A DNA stretch of 64,000 nt from Neptunicella marina (GCF_014270035.1 NZ_JACNEP010000004.1:124001-188000), one strand, 5' to 3'. Positions 9,994 to 18,937 are shown, counted from the first letter of the stretch. The notes: generated by a model not told the origin, from the letters alone. A program made the numbers and translations.

Positions 9994-11058
9994 TTATAAT
10001 TCCGAAGTTTTTACAGACTCTGAACTCTTGTTATTAAGCGTATTTTTACGAAATTGCGCCGGTGTGGTGCCCGTGAATTTTTTGAACGCAGTATAGAATG
10101 TCGATTGCGAGTTATATCCACAGGCTTCGTAAATGTGCTCCATTCCCAGAGCGGGTTTGACTAACAATTGCTGTTTAGCTGCATCAATGCGCAAGGCATT
10201 GATATAGTCATTAAAACTCACCTGTTTATTATCATTTAACAACTGCGACACTTTGGGCACAGATAAACCCAGTAAGCTTGCAAGTTTGGGCAAGGTGAAA
10301 TTGGCATCACAATAAAGCGTCTGCTGTTGCATCAGATTGTCCATTTTTTCCAGCATATTTTGCGCGTCGGACATCTCGATTTTCTTATGCTGGTATTTTG
10401 CTGTTTTAGGCTGCTTAAAATTAAACAATGTGATGATTAGCGTCAGATAAAACACAAAAGAAAAACTCAGTGCACCGGCAATATAGGAGGTAAATGACGA
10501 AGTGAAATAGCTTAGCCAAATCAGACTGGTTCCGGCCCATACCGTCACCAATAGGATTTGTTGGTGATTCAACCTGGTTTGTGTTGTCACCCGTGCACGT
10601 AATAAAGGCCATAAGCTCACCGTGCTCATAACGATATAAAACAGCCAAAAGTAATTGATGAATTTGTAGGCAATATCACCCCATTGCTGCGGATAACTTT
10701 GGTAAGGAAAAGCGATACCTAAACCAACAACAGCAACGACAGGTGTTATCAGGTGCAGCAGGTAAGTGGTACGACTAACATGTCCCTGAGCCTGCACACA
10801 TCGGCAATACAGATACAGAAAAGGCCCGATCAGAAAACAGGCTGACAACCCTGCTTGCAGATAAGCTTTTGACAGATCCGGATAAAAATAGAAAAACACC
10901 GATTTGCCAATACGCAGGCTCACCATCAAGAGCAGCAAGGACAACAGGCGATTAGATACAGTCGCTTGCGGTTTAAAAAACAGGTAAGCAGACAAAAGTA
11001 AGCCGTTAAAAACGCCCAGTGCACTGAAAAAGAAAAGTAGCTGACTACTGATATCCAT
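9994..11058 (-). CDS. AraC-family regulator with multi-pass membrane domain
   Basis: The N-terminal 210 residues form about seven hydrophobic segments (for example LLFFFSALGVFNGLLLSAYL and ACFLIGPFLYLYCR). The C-terminal 100 residues are an AraC helix-turn-helix pair (LPKLASLLGLSVPKVSQLL and IYEACGYNSQSTFYTAFKKF followed by TGTTPAQFRK). Such membrane-tethered AraC proteins sense a signal in or across the inner membrane and control adjacent genes. It lies 87 bases before the DJ-1 fusion gene on the same strand. ATG 11058. Confidence 0.85.
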   Translation of the reverse strand: MDISSQLLFFFSALGVFNGLLLSAYLFFKPQATVSNRLLSLLLLMVSLRIGKSVFFYFYPDLSKAYLQAGLSACFLIGPFLYLYCRCVQAQGHVSRTTYLLHLITPVVAVVGLGIAFPYQSYPQQWGDIAYKFINYFWLFYIVMSTVSLWPLLRARVTTQTRLNHQQILLVTVWAGTSLIWLSYFTSSFTSYIAGALSFSFVFYLTLIITLFNFKQPKTAKYQHKKIEMSDAQNMLEKMDNLMQQQTLYCDANFTLPKLASLLGLSVPKVSQLLNDNKQVSFNDYINALRIDAAKQQLLVKPALGMEHIYEACGYNSQSTFYTAFKKFTGTTPAQFRKNTLNNKSSESVKTSEL

Positions 11059-11254
11059 CGAGTATTTATTGAGTCCTAAAGCAGAATAACGGTTTAGTTT
11101 ATCTAAACCAGATTTTTACGCATTAAACATTCAAATCAATTTGTAATTAAATTTCTATAATTATCAAAGATCTAAGCATTTGGGTAAGTCTTCAGCAAAA
11201 TAATATTTGTATTTTAGTAAAATCTAATTAATATTTATCTTAATTAAGTATTTG
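11059..11254. other. AT-rich divergent intergenic region
   Basis: Very AT-rich stretch between the minus-strand AraC gene and the plus-strand ArsR operon; it must hold both promoters. I see no open frame or stable hairpin in it. Confidence 0.6.
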
Positions 11255-11270
11255 CTAATATATTTATTAG
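11255..11270. promoter_or_regulatory. Candidate ArsR operator
   Basis: Perfect inverted repeat CTAATA-tatt-TATTAG, ending 17 bases before the ArsR start codon. AT-rich dyads at the promoter are the usual binding sites of YgaV/BigR-type repressors. This suggests autoregulation of the operon (inference). Confidence 0.5.
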
Positions 11271-11287
11271 TAGTGTGCAGGTGAATT

Positions 11288-11614
11288 ATGGCAAGTGGCG
11301 TTCAAACTGATTTTTCCACTTTTGATAAGCAATCGTACGATGCTGTGCGCTTGCTAAAGAACCTGGCTAATCAGCATCGCTTGTCAGTGCTTTGCACTCT
11401 GGCAAGTTTCGACGGAGAAATGTCGGTGACTGAATTACTGGACGCCGTGCCTTTATCTGCGTCGGCACTGTCACAACATCTGGCGCGCATGCGAGAAGAT
11501 GGCTTAGTGCTGTCGCGCCGTGATGCGCAGAATATTTTTTATCGTATTCAGCCTGGACCTGCGCTTGCGGTAATTGATGTGCTGCGCCAGCATTATTGCA
11601 ATATTAAGGAGTAA
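11288..11614 (+). CDS. ArsR-family repressor, YgaV/BigR-like persulfide sensor type
   Basis: Winged-helix repressor of 108 residues. The recognition region [18 protein letters not shown] and [11 protein letters not shown] closely resemble E. coli YgaV. It has exactly two cysteines, C36 (LSVLCTL) and C104 (QHYCN), at the positions used by YgaV, BigR and SqrR to form a tetrasulfide or disulfide bridge with reactive sulfur. No ArsR metal box CxCxxC is present, so metal sensing is unlikely. It heads an operon with a DUF2892 protein, as in the E. coli ygaV-ygaP pair, and an RND pump. Sulfide/persulfide-responsive control of the pump is inferred from family knowledge. Confidence 0.85.
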   Translation: MASGVQTDFSTFDKQSYDAVRLLKNLANQHRLSVLCTLASFDGEMSVTELLDAVPLSASALSQHLARMREDGLVLSRRDAQNIFYRIQPGPALAVIDVLRQHYCNIKE

Positions 11615-11618
11615 TCTT

Positions 11619-11843
11619 ATGTCTGCTAACGTTGATAAATTGGTGTTTCGTTTTGCTGGTACTTTTGTGCTGGCGAGTTTAATTTTGGCACAACTGCATT
11701 CAGCGAACTGGCTGTGGTTTACCGCCTTTGTTGGTGTGAATTTATTGCAGGCCTCTTTTACCGGTTTCTGTCCGCTGGCAACTATCCTGAGTAAACTCGG
11801 GGTAAAACCGGGTATGGCATTTTGTGCAACTGACAAAAAATAA
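11619..11843 (+). CDS. DUF2892 inner-membrane protein
   Basis: Small membrane protein of 74 residues with two hydrophobic segments ([15 protein letters not shown] and [18 protein letters not shown]) and the family hallmark [13 protein letters not shown]. This is the fold of the membrane half of YgaP; the rhodanese half is absent. Start ATG 11619 follows AAGGAG at 11606-11611. The upstream repressor ends 4 bases earlier and the RND adaptor starts 9 bases later, so the three are co-transcribed. Its role in sulfur handling is likely but not defined. Confidence 0.82.
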   Translation: MSANVDKLVFRFAGTFVLASLILAQLHSANWLWFTAFVGVNLLQASFTGFCPLATILSKLGVKPGMAFCATDKK

Positions 11844-11852
11844 GGAACTGGA

Positions 11853-12920
11853 ATGAAATCTCTGGCACTGGTTTTAAGTAGTTTGCTGTTAATTACTGGC
11901 TGTGGTGAACAAACTCCAGCCCGGCAAAGTACGCCGATGGACTTAACGGGACTGTCTGGTGTTGCGGTCACCAGCCAAAACACAGAACAGCAAATTGAAC
12001 TGGATGGCACAGTAGAAGCGGTTAACCGCGCTGTGGTATCGGCACAAACCAGTGGCAGGGTAACCGCTTTGCCTTTTGATGTGGGTGATCAGGTCAACGC
12101 CGGGGATGTGATTGCACAAATCACCAGTGAAGAACAACAAGCTGCGGTTAATTCTGCAATGGCACAAGTTAACGAAGCCAGGGCACGTTTTGCCGAAGCC
12201 GATGCACAGTTAACCCGTATTGCCGATGTGTTTAAAAAGGGTGTGGTATCTAAAGCGGAATTTGATCAGGTAAAAGCGGCGCAGCAAAGTGCAGAGGCCA
12301 GAGTCACTTCAGCTGAAGCGGCGTTAAGCGATGCAAAACAGCGTTTGCAATATACCCAGGTTATTGCTCCTTACAGTGGTATTTTAGTGCGTCGCCTGGT
12401 GGATGTGGGCGCAACGGTTGCCCCTGGCACCCCTTTGCTGGAAGGTGTGTCTTTAGCTGACGTGCGTATTCGGGTTAATGTGCCACAAAACAGTATTCAG
12501 GCGGTGCGTAAATACCGTAAAGCACAGATTATGCTGGCCGATGGCAGCATGCTTGAATCTACCGATTTGCGTATTTCACCCAGTGCTGATGCCAGTTCAC
12601 ACAGCTTTTTAACGCTGGTGGAGATCCCGCAAAATGCCAGCAATGTGTCGTTATTACCTGGTTCATTAACCAAAGTGGCGTTTGTGACCGGCACGGAACA
12701 ACAGCTTGTGATCCCCAAAAATGCCGTGGCACAGCGCGGTGAAGTCAGCGCAGTATATGTCATCAATCAGCAGCAACTGGTGTTTCGTTATATTCGTTTG
12801 GGTAAAACCATGGGTGATAAGGTGGTGGTGCAAAGTGGCCTTGCTGAAAACGATCAAATCGCCAGCGATGTGATTCAGGCAGCAGCCATCTACAAGCAAT
12901 CGTCTGTGGCAGCGCAGTAG
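11853..12920 (+). CDS. RND efflux periplasmic adaptor lipoprotein
   Basis: AcrA/MexA-like membrane-fusion subunit, 355 residues, with a lipoprotein signal ending LLLITGC (Cys 17). Lipoyl half-domains at about 45-75 (VSAQTSGRVTALPFDVGDQV) and 165-195 (VIAPYSGILVRRLVDVGATV) flank a coiled-coil hairpin; beta-barrel and membrane-proximal domains follow. The gene lies 9 bases after the DUF2892 gene and 9 bases before the pump gene. It should bridge the RND permease to a TolC-type channel encoded elsewhere. Confidence 0.9.
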   Translation: MKSLALVLSSLLLITGCGEQTPARQSTPMDLTGLSGVAVTSQNTEQQIELDGTVEAVNRAVVSAQTSGRVTALPFDVGDQVNAGDVIAQITSEEQQAAVNSAMAQVNEARARFAEADAQLTRIADVFKKGVVSKAEFDQVKAAQQSAEARVTSAEAALSDAKQRLQYTQVIAPYSGILVRRLVDVGATVAPGTPLLEGVSLADVRIRVNVPQNSIQAVRKYRKAQIMLADGSMLESTDLRISPSADASSHSFLTLVEIPQNASNVSLLPGSLTKVAFVTGTEQQLVIPKNAVAQRGEVSAVYVINQQQLVFRYIRLGKTMGDKVVVQSGLAENDQIASDVIQAAAIYKQSSVAAQ

Positions 12921-12929
12921 GGAGCCATT

Positions 12930-15900
12930 ATGTCTGTTGAAAAGCCATTGGGAATTTCGGGTCGCATCGCCAAAACCTTTCTCACCACTGAAATCACGCC
13001 ATTGCTGGCACTGGTGGGATTATTGCTCGGTTTGTTTGCCATCTTTGTTACCCCGCGTGAAGAAGAGCCACAAATTAATGTGACGTTCGCTAACGTATTT
13101 ATCGCTTATCCCGGCGCCACCGCGCAGGAAGTGGAATCGCTGGTTACCACGCCGTCTGAGCAAATTGTCTCGGAGCTGGTGGGGGTTAAGCATGTCTATT
13201 CCATTACGTATCCCGGGCTCAGTGTACTCACCGTGCGTTTTAAAGTGGGTGAAGCGCGTAACGATGCCATCGTGCGTTTGTACAATGCGTTTTATTCCAA
13301 TCAGGACAGATTGCCATACAACCTTGGGGTGATGCAGCCATTGATTAAACCCAAAGGTATTGATGATGTGCCTGTCGTCAGTGCGACCTTGTGGAGCGAA
13401 AATCCGGGTCTGACGGCTGCCGATTTACTCAATGTGGCGCACAGCGTCGAAGCCGGATTACAACGGGTGGCAGGTACCCGCGAGATTAAATCGATTGGTG
13501 GTTTATCATCGGTGGTCAAAGTCAATTTTGATCCAGCACGTTTAAGTTCTTATCAGCTGAGCTTAGATGATGTGCGCCATGCACTGGCCAGTGCCAACGC
13601 CTCGGCCAATGCCGGTGAACTGGTCAAAAACAACCAAAGCGTGCAGTTGCAGGTCGGCACGTTTTTAACCTCAGTGGATGATGTGTCGTCGCTGGTTATT
13701 GGCGTTTATCAGGGCGCCCCCGTGTATTTGCGTGATGTAGCCGGGGTACAACTCACCACCAACACACCTGCGCAATATGTGGCTTTTGGTCATGCTGATA
13801 AGGGCGCAAATCCGGCGCAGCAATATCCGGCAGTCACCCTGACCGTGGCTAAAAAGCCCGGTGAAAATGCAGTGGATGTGGCTGCCGGTGTGATTGAGCG
13901 CATCGAGCAATTAAAAGGCGTGGTGATCCCGGATGATATCAATATCAGCATTACCCGGAATTACGGTCAGACCGCCGAAGAAAAAGCACAGACCCTGATT
14001 AAAAAACTGATTTTCGCCACACTGTCGGTGATTGTACTGGTGCTGTTTGCCTTAGGTCGCCGCGAGGCCTTTGTGGTGGGGCTGGCAGTGGTTGTTACCC
14101 TGGCAATTACCTTGTTTGCTTCGTGGGCGTGGGGTTTTACCCTTAACCGCGTGTCGTTGTTTGCGCTGATATTTTCCATTGGTATTTTGGTGGATGATGC
14201 GATTGTGGTGGTGGAAAACATTCACCGCCATATGACCATGGGCGGACGAACGCTTAAACAAGCTATTCCACTAGCGGTAGATGAAGTGGGCGGGCCGACT
14301 ATTCTGGCGACCTTTACTGTTATTGCCGCCTTATTACCTATGGCGTTTGTGTCTGGTTTAATGGGGCCTTATATGCGCCCTATCCCGATTAATGCATCGA
14401 CTGGCATGTTAATTTCACTGGCGGTGGCCTTTATTTTTACTCCCTGGTTATTCCTGCGTTTATTTAAAAACGCTAAGCTGCATGCAGAAGAACATCAGGC
14501 CGCAGAGTCTCAGGCAAAAGGGCCGCGTTATCAGGCTTTATTCACTAAAATCCTCAGCCCGTTTTTAAATGCCCGCGCCGGGCGTGGCAAACGTGTGGGG
14601 TTATTGCTGAGTATTTTGTTACTGATTGGGGTGTCGGTGGCACTGGTGGTGAGCAAAGATGTGATCATGAAAATGCTGCCATTTGATAACAAAAGCGAGT
14701 TTGAACTGGTGGTGGATATGCCGGAAGGCACCTCGCTGGAACAAACCTATGCGGCCATGCAGCAACTGGCGGCTGATTTAAGTGTATTGCCCGAGCTGAA
14801 AAATTATCAGTTATACGCAGGCACGGCCGCGCCGATTAACTTTAACGGTTTGGTGCGTCAGTATTATTTACGCAGCGGCGCCAATATGGGCGAAATTCAG
14901 GTGAATCTGGTGCACAAATCTGAGCGCTCGCGTAAAAGCCACGACATCGCTCTTGAAGCACGTCAGTTAATTGCAGCAACGGCTAAAAAATACCATGCCA
15001 ATGTTAAAGTGGTGGAAATGCCGCCCGGCCCGCCGGTAATGGCGCCACTGGTGGCTGAAATTTACGGGCTGGATTACGCCAGACAACAAGCCATCGCGGC
15101 GAAAATAAAAACGGTATTTGCCCAAACCACGGATGTGGTGGATGTGGATGACAGCGTCGAAGCGGCGCAAGCTAAATGGACACTGGTGGTGGACCGAGCC
15201 AAAGCCGCAAAACTGGGTGTGGATCAGGCCAGTATTGTGGCCGATGTGCAGGCGGCAATTGCCGGCGAAGACAGCTCTTATCTGCATAGCCAAACGCGCA
15301 AAAATCCGCTGCCGGTGCGTTTAACTTTGCCCGCCAGTAGTAAAAGTGATTTGCAGGCACTGCAAAACCTTAAAATCCGTGCTGCCAGTGGCGAGTTGAT
15401 TGCGTTATCGGAAGTGACCAGTCTGGTCAAAGCAGAGCGTGAGCAGGCGATTTATCACAAAGATTTATTGCCGGTGGTGTACGTTACCGGTGATGCAGCT
15501 GGTGAAGCCGACAGCCCGTTATATGGTTTGTTTGAGATTGCCGCAGCACTGGATAAAGCTGAGCTTGAAGCTGGCAACAACGGCATTGAACAATTTTATA
15601 CCGCGCAGCCTGCTAACCCTTACCAGTGGAGTCTGAAATGGGATGGTGAGTGGCAGATTACCTATGAAACCTTCCGCGATATGGGCATTGCCTATTCGGT
15701 GGGGCTAATTATGATTTATTTGCTGGTGGTGGCGCAGTTCCGTTCTTATTCGGTACCGCTGATTATTATGGCGCCAATCCCGCTGACCATTATCGGTATT
15801 TTGCCCGGCCATGCCTTGCTGGGGCAGCAGTTCACTGCGCCCTCGATGATCGGCATGATCGCGCTGGCGGGCATTATTGTGCGCAACTCCATTTTGTTGG

Positions 15901-16166
15901 TGGATTTTATTCAGCAGCAGGTGGCGGCCGGTAAAGATTTACAACAAGCCACTATCGAAGCGGCCGCAGTGCGCTCCACGCCGATTGCCTTAACCGCCAT
16001 CGCCGCCATGATGGGCGGGTTCTTTATTCTGGATGATCCGATTTTTGGTGGATTAGCAGTATCGCTGATATTCGGATTACTGGTTTCAACTATTTTAACG
16101 CTGGTAGTGATCCCTGTGGTGTATTACGCGTATAACTATCAACAGCAAGTGAATAAACCGAATTAG
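12930..16166 (+). CDS. RND (HAE1-type) efflux permease
   Basis: Proton-driven inner-membrane pump of 1078 residues. Twelve membrane segments in two halves with two large periplasmic porter domains. The acidic pair expected in segment 4 is present in GILVDDAIVVVENIHRH, and the corresponding second-half motif is MIGMIALAGIIVRNSILLVD. The N-terminus (TFLTTEITPLLALVGLLLGL) and the sequence ITPLLALVGLLLGLFAIFVT resemble the VexF/CusA-distant branch of drug/organic-compound exporters rather than AcrB. Substrate not predictable. A rho-independent terminator follows. Because its operon is headed by a YgaV-like sensor, it may export a toxic sulfur species or a product of sulfur stress (inference). Confidence 0.9.
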   Translation: MSVEKPLGISGRIAKTFLTTEITPLLALVGLLLGLFAIFVTPREEEPQINVTFANVFIAYPGATAQEVESLVTTPSEQIVSELVGVKHVYSITYPGLSVLTVRFKVGEARNDAIVRLYNAFYSNQDRLPYNLGVMQPLIKPKGIDDVPVVSATLWSENPGLTAADLLNVAHSVEAGLQRVAGTREIKSIGGLSSVVKVNFDPARLSSYQLSLDDVRHALASANASANAGELVKNNQSVQLQVGTFLTSVDDVSSLVIGVYQGAPVYLRDVAGVQLTTNTPAQYVAFGHADKGANPAQQYPAVTLTVAKKPGENAVDVAAGVIERIEQLKGVVIPDDINISITRNYGQTAEEKAQTLIKKLIFATLSVIVLVLFALGRREAFVVGLAVVVTLAITLFASWAWGFTLNRVSLFALIFSIGILVDDAIVVVENIHRHMTMGGRTLKQAIPLAVDEVGGPTILATFTVIAALLPMAFVSGLMGPYMRPIPINASTGMLISLAVAFIFTPWLFLRLFKNAKLHAEEHQAAESQAKGPRYQALFTKILSPFLNARAGRGKRVGLLLSILLLIGVSVALVVSKDVIMKMLPFDNKSEFELVVDMPEGTSLEQTYAAMQQLAADLSVLPELKNYQLYAGTAAPINFNGLVRQYYLRSGANMGEIQVNLVHKSERSRKSHDIALEARQLIAATAKKYHANVKVVEMPPGPPVMAPLVAEIYGLDYARQQAIAAKIKTVFAQTTDVVDVDDSVEAAQAKWTLVVDRAKAAKLGVDQASIVADVQAAIAGEDSSYLHSQTRKNPLPVRLTLPASSKSDLQALQNLKIRAASGELIALSEVTSLVKAEREQAIYHKDLLPVVYVTGDAAGEADSPLYGLFEIAAALDKAELEAGNNGIEQFYTAQPANPYQWSLKWDGEWQITYETFRDMGIAYSVGLIMIYLLVVAQFRSYSVPLIIMAPIPLTIIGILPGHALLGQQFTAPSMIGMIALAGIIVRNSILLVDFIQQQVAAGKDLQQATIEAAAVRSTPIALTAIAAMMGGFFILDDPIFGGLAVSLIFGLLVSTILTLVVIPVVYYAYNYQQQVNKPN

Positions 16167-16197
16167 CGTGATAAGGACAACCGTCCTGCAACCTTGT

Positions 16198-16222
16198 GCC
16201 CGGCCTGTGCCGGGCTTTTTTT
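16198..16222 (+). terminator. Rho-independent terminator of the RND operon
   Basis: Perfect stem GCCCGG-cctgtg-CCGGGC followed by seven T residues, 32 bases after the pump stop codon. Confidence 0.9.
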
Positions 16223-16305
16223 ATCAAAACTTAATCCAGATCAAATAACCCCTTTCAGCATTTTGTTACCCTGCCGCGCTTTTTTGCTGTGCTAATGAGG
16301 TTGTG

Positions 16306-17691
16306 ATGAAATCGCCAGAATTATTGTCCCCGGCTGGGTCGCTTAAAAATATGCGTTATGCCTTCGCGTACGGTGCGGATGCGGTTTATGCCGGTCAGCC
16401 GCGCTATTCGTTGCGGGTACGTAATAACGAGTTTGATCACGACAATCTGGCACTGGCGATTAACGAGGCACACCAGCTGGGCAAACAGTTTTATGTGGTC
16501 AATAACATCGCGCCACATAATGGCAAACTCAAAACCTTTTTAAATGATTTAGCGCCTGTGGTCGCAATGCAGCCCGATGCCTTTATTATGTCCGACCCCG
16601 GCTTAATTATGCTGGCCAAAGATGCCTATCCAGATTTGAATATTCACCTGTCGGTGCAGGCCAATGCGGTGAACTGGGCGTCGGTAAAATTCTGGCAACG
16701 GCAGGGCATTTCACGGGTGATTTTATCGCGCGAATTATCCATTGAAGAGATTGAAGAAATCCGCCAGCAATGCCCGGATATGGAGCTGGAAGTGTTTGTA
16801 CACGGTGCGTTGTGCATGGCCTATTCTGGCCGTTGTTTGTTATCCGGTTATATCAATAAACGTGACCCTAATCAGGGCACCTGTACCAATGCCTGTCGCT
16901 GGCAGTATCAAATTAACAGCGCCGAACAGGATGAAATGGGTAATCTGCAACCGGGTGATGTGCTGGCAACGGGCAATTATGCCGGTGGTTGTGGTGAGCA
17001 AAGCGCATCGCCATTATTTGTGATGCAGGAATCCGGTCGCCCCGGTGAACTAATGCCCGCCTTTGAAGATGAACACGGCACTTATATTTTTAACTCGCGC
17101 GATTTACGTGCGGTGCAGCATGTGGAGCGCCTGCTCAAAATCGGCGTGGATTCACTTAAAATCGAAGGGCGTACCAAATCGTTTTATTACTGTGCACGTA
17201 CCGCGCAAATTTACCGTCAGGCCATGGACGATGCACTGGCAGGCAAAACCTTTAATCCGTCACTTATGCATGAGCTGGAGCATCTGGCCAACCGTGGTTA
17301 TACCGATGGTTTTTTAAAGCGCCACAAACAGCACGGTGATTTACAAAACTACGATTACGCCAGCTCTGTCAGCGATACCCAACAACTGGTGGGCGAAGTG
17401 ATCGAAAAGCAAAACAACCGCTATCTGGTTGAGGTCAAAAACAAGTTTGTGGTTGGCGATACGCTGGAACTGATTAGCCCGGCAGGTAACCACAGCTGGA
17501 CCATTACACAAATGTGGGACAAACAGGGCAATGTGATTACCGATGCCAAAGGCTCGGGTCATCATGTATGGCTTGAACTGCCTGTAGAAGTAAAACCTGA
17601 ATTTTGCATTGTGGTGCGCCATTTACCCCACAGCCAGACCACACGCAGCCAGTTTGTCAGCCAGATTCCACTGGCTACCCAGGTTGATTAA
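16306..17691 (+). CDS. trhP: tRNA 5-hydroxyuridine synthase, U32 peptidase family
   Basis: Homolog of E. coli TrhP (YegQ), needed with prephenate for 5-hydroxyuridine at position 34 of certain tRNAs. The N-terminus SPAGSLKNMRYAFAYGADAV and the cysteine region (HGALCMAYSGRCLLSGYIN, GTCTNACRW) match YegQ almost residue for residue; those cysteines are thought to bind an iron-sulfur cluster. Length (461 residues) is as in the family. I chose ATG 16306, five bases after TGAGG; a GTG lies directly before it. A ferredoxin gene follows at 15 bases. Confidence 0.95.
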   Translation: MKSPELLSPAGSLKNMRYAFAYGADAVYAGQPRYSLRVRNNEFDHDNLALAINEAHQLGKQFYVVNNIAPHNGKLKTFLNDLAPVVAMQPDAFIMSDPGLIMLAKDAYPDLNIHLSVQANAVNWASVKFWQRQGISRVILSRELSIEEIEEIRQQCPDMELEVFVHGALCMAYSGRCLLSGYINKRDPNQGTCTNACRWQYQINSAEQDEMGNLQPGDVLATGNYAGGCGEQSASPLFVMQESGRPGELMPAFEDEHGTYIFNSRDLRAVQHVERLLKIGVDSLKIEGRTKSFYYCARTAQIYRQAMDDALAGKTFNPSLMHELEHLANRGYTDGFLKRHKQHGDLQNYDYASSVSDTQQLVGEVIEKQNNRYLVEVKNKFVVGDTLELISPAGNHSWTITQMWDKQGNVITDAKGSGHHVWLELPVEVKPEFCIVVRHLPHSQTTRSQFVSQIPLATQVD

Positions 17692-17705
17692 TACGCAGGT
17701 TAATC

Positions 17706-17948
17706 ATGGCATTACAAATTTTAAATAGTTGTATTAACTGCGATATGTGCGAACCGGAATGCCCTAATCAGGCGATTTTTATGGGCAAAAAGGTCTATGA
17801 AATAAACCCGGATAAATGCACCGAATGTATTGGTCACTACGACGAGCCACAATGCGTGGCTTGTTGCCCGATTGACTGCGTCAAACCCGATCCTGCCCAA
17901 CCTGAAACGGAAGAAACAATACTGCAAAAGTTGGAGCAGCTGGGGTGA
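17706..17948 (+). CDS. yfhL: YfhL-family 4Fe-4S ferredoxin
   Basis: Small electron carrier of 80 residues. Two cluster-binding motifs are visible: CINCDMCEPECP (residues 9-20) and CTECIGHYDEPQCVACCP, the second with the longer spacing typical of YfhL/Alvin-type ferredoxins. It lies 15 bases after trhP and is probably co-transcribed, which suggests it may supply electrons to the tRNA hydroxylation step (inference from position). ATG 17706. Confidence 0.92.
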   Translation: MALQILNSCINCDMCEPECPNQAIFMGKKVYEINPDKCTECIGHYDEPQCVACCPIDCVKPDPAQPETEETILQKLEQLG

Positions 17949-17964
17949 TTTCAGTACCTAATTG

Positions 17965-18690
17965 CTAATAGTGAACAATGTCTGAACTGCATAACTGATT
18001 GGTTTGCTTAGAAAATACGGAAATATTGCTGCGCACCAACCTTTTGTCATTAAAGTAAAGTTTGGGCGTCGCGTTGGCGACAGCAACCAGAGAGGTTGTG
18101 CTGCCGCAACCTCTCTGGACTCACCCGGCACCCACACTGTGCCAGTTCAATTTCAAATTCAGGCAAACTGCCAGCGTCGCAAATCCACATCCCTTCAGTT
18201 GCGACTGACTCGGCATCCCTGCCTCGTCTGGCAGTTCGCTAATCTGAATTTTAAATTGGTCACAGTGATGGGGAAATAAGTCAGCCGTTGGCTGACTAGG
18301 AAAACCAACACTGTCAAACTTCAAGGCGATAGCAGACAAGCTTTAGCTTGGCTAATCGCGACTCCAATTTGCCTTGTGCAGGTGAAACTTGTTCGAACGG
18401 GAAAACAGGACGTTTTCCCGAGGTGCGTGCTTTGCACGGATAGCTGCCTCGCACCGGTTCGATAAAACAAGTGATACCGGAACAAGATCAGCAAATTGGC
18501 GGAGTACAGGATTCTTTCGCCTCTTTCTTATCCATAAGAAAGGGGCTCGCCCCGCAAGGAAGCGGGGAGAAAAAGCTAGGGATAGCAATTAATATTTTAA
18601 TTTGTTACTTATAGTTCAAAGGATTAGGTCTGAGACAGGTTGCGGTAGAAAAATGACCCAATTGCTCACTATTAAATTTGTAGGCATACA
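17965..18690 (-). repeat. Hairpin-rich dispersed repeat, copy 1
   Basis: Non-coding unit between yfhL and a lipoprotein gene, read on the minus strand. It is homologous to sequences at 60165-60650 and 63241-63645. It holds a series of hairpins: 18068-18081 (GTCGC/GCGAC), 18087-18118 (12-bp stem, loop CGGCAGCA on the minus strand), 18280-18296 (GTCAGCC/GGCTGAC), 18337-18350 (CAAGC/GCTTG), 18399-18419 (GGGAAAAC/GTTTTCCC), 18523-18542 and 18550-18567 (CCCCGC/GCGGGG). The outer ends carry imperfect inverted 15-mers, 17965-17979 and 18661-18675 (13 of 15 matching). Open frames inside are short and not conserved as protein. Function unknown. Confidence 0.85.
18618..18680 (+). repeat. Conserved leader in front of a cassette-like gene
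   Basis: A roughly 60-base segment containing GGTTG.GG.AGAAAAA, then ACCCAAT and CTCACTATTAA, lying 23 bases before the ATG at 18703. The same segment occurs inverted at 60164-60225, again just before a hypothetical gene. It could be a promoter/leader or the terminal part of the repeat. Confidence 0.65.
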
Positions 18691-18702
18691 AGGATTAAGC
18701 AT

Positions 18703-18933
18703 ATGAAGCCGTGGACTAATTTATTGCCATTAGTATTTTTAGTTGGATGTACAACTGCAAATACAGTTTATGAAAGGGACGGCAAACAAGCGATACTAAT
18801 TGAATGTGGCGCAGCAGTGTCATTCTCTGTGTGCCATGATCGAGCCAAGCAGGAATGCCCAAGTGGCTATACAACGTTATCTGAAAACGCTGGGTTCAAT
18901 CGTAAAGAACTCAGAATTAGGTGTAATCCATAG
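18703..18933 (+). CDS. Small hypothetical lipoprotein
   Basis: 76-residue protein with a lipoprotein signal (PLVFLVGC, Cys 16) and a mature part of about 60 residues with four further cysteines, suggesting two disulfides in the periplasm. I do not recognise its family. ATG 18703 follows AAGGA. It lies between a copy of the dispersed repeat and an attC-like site that starts 4 bases after its stop codon, so it looks like the content of an integron gene cassette. Composition is more AT-rich than the housekeeping genes around it. Confidence 0.7.
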   Translation: MKPWTNLLPLVFLVGCTTANTVYERDGKQAILIECGAAVSFSVCHDRAKQECPSGYTTLSENAGFNRKELRIRCNP

Positions 18934-18937
18934 CCAT

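Noticed and set aside
18121-18339. Open frame on the minus strand within repeat copy 1 that reads similarly in copy 3 (63402-63570)
   Set aside because: Differences between the copies change amino acids freely while keeping hairpins intact. There is no ribosome site and the frame is cut by different ends, so it is a by-product of the repeat.
18060-18570. Possible CRISPR-like array
   Set aside because: The hairpins differ from one another and are not spaced regularly. There are no identical direct repeats with unique spacers and no cas genes.
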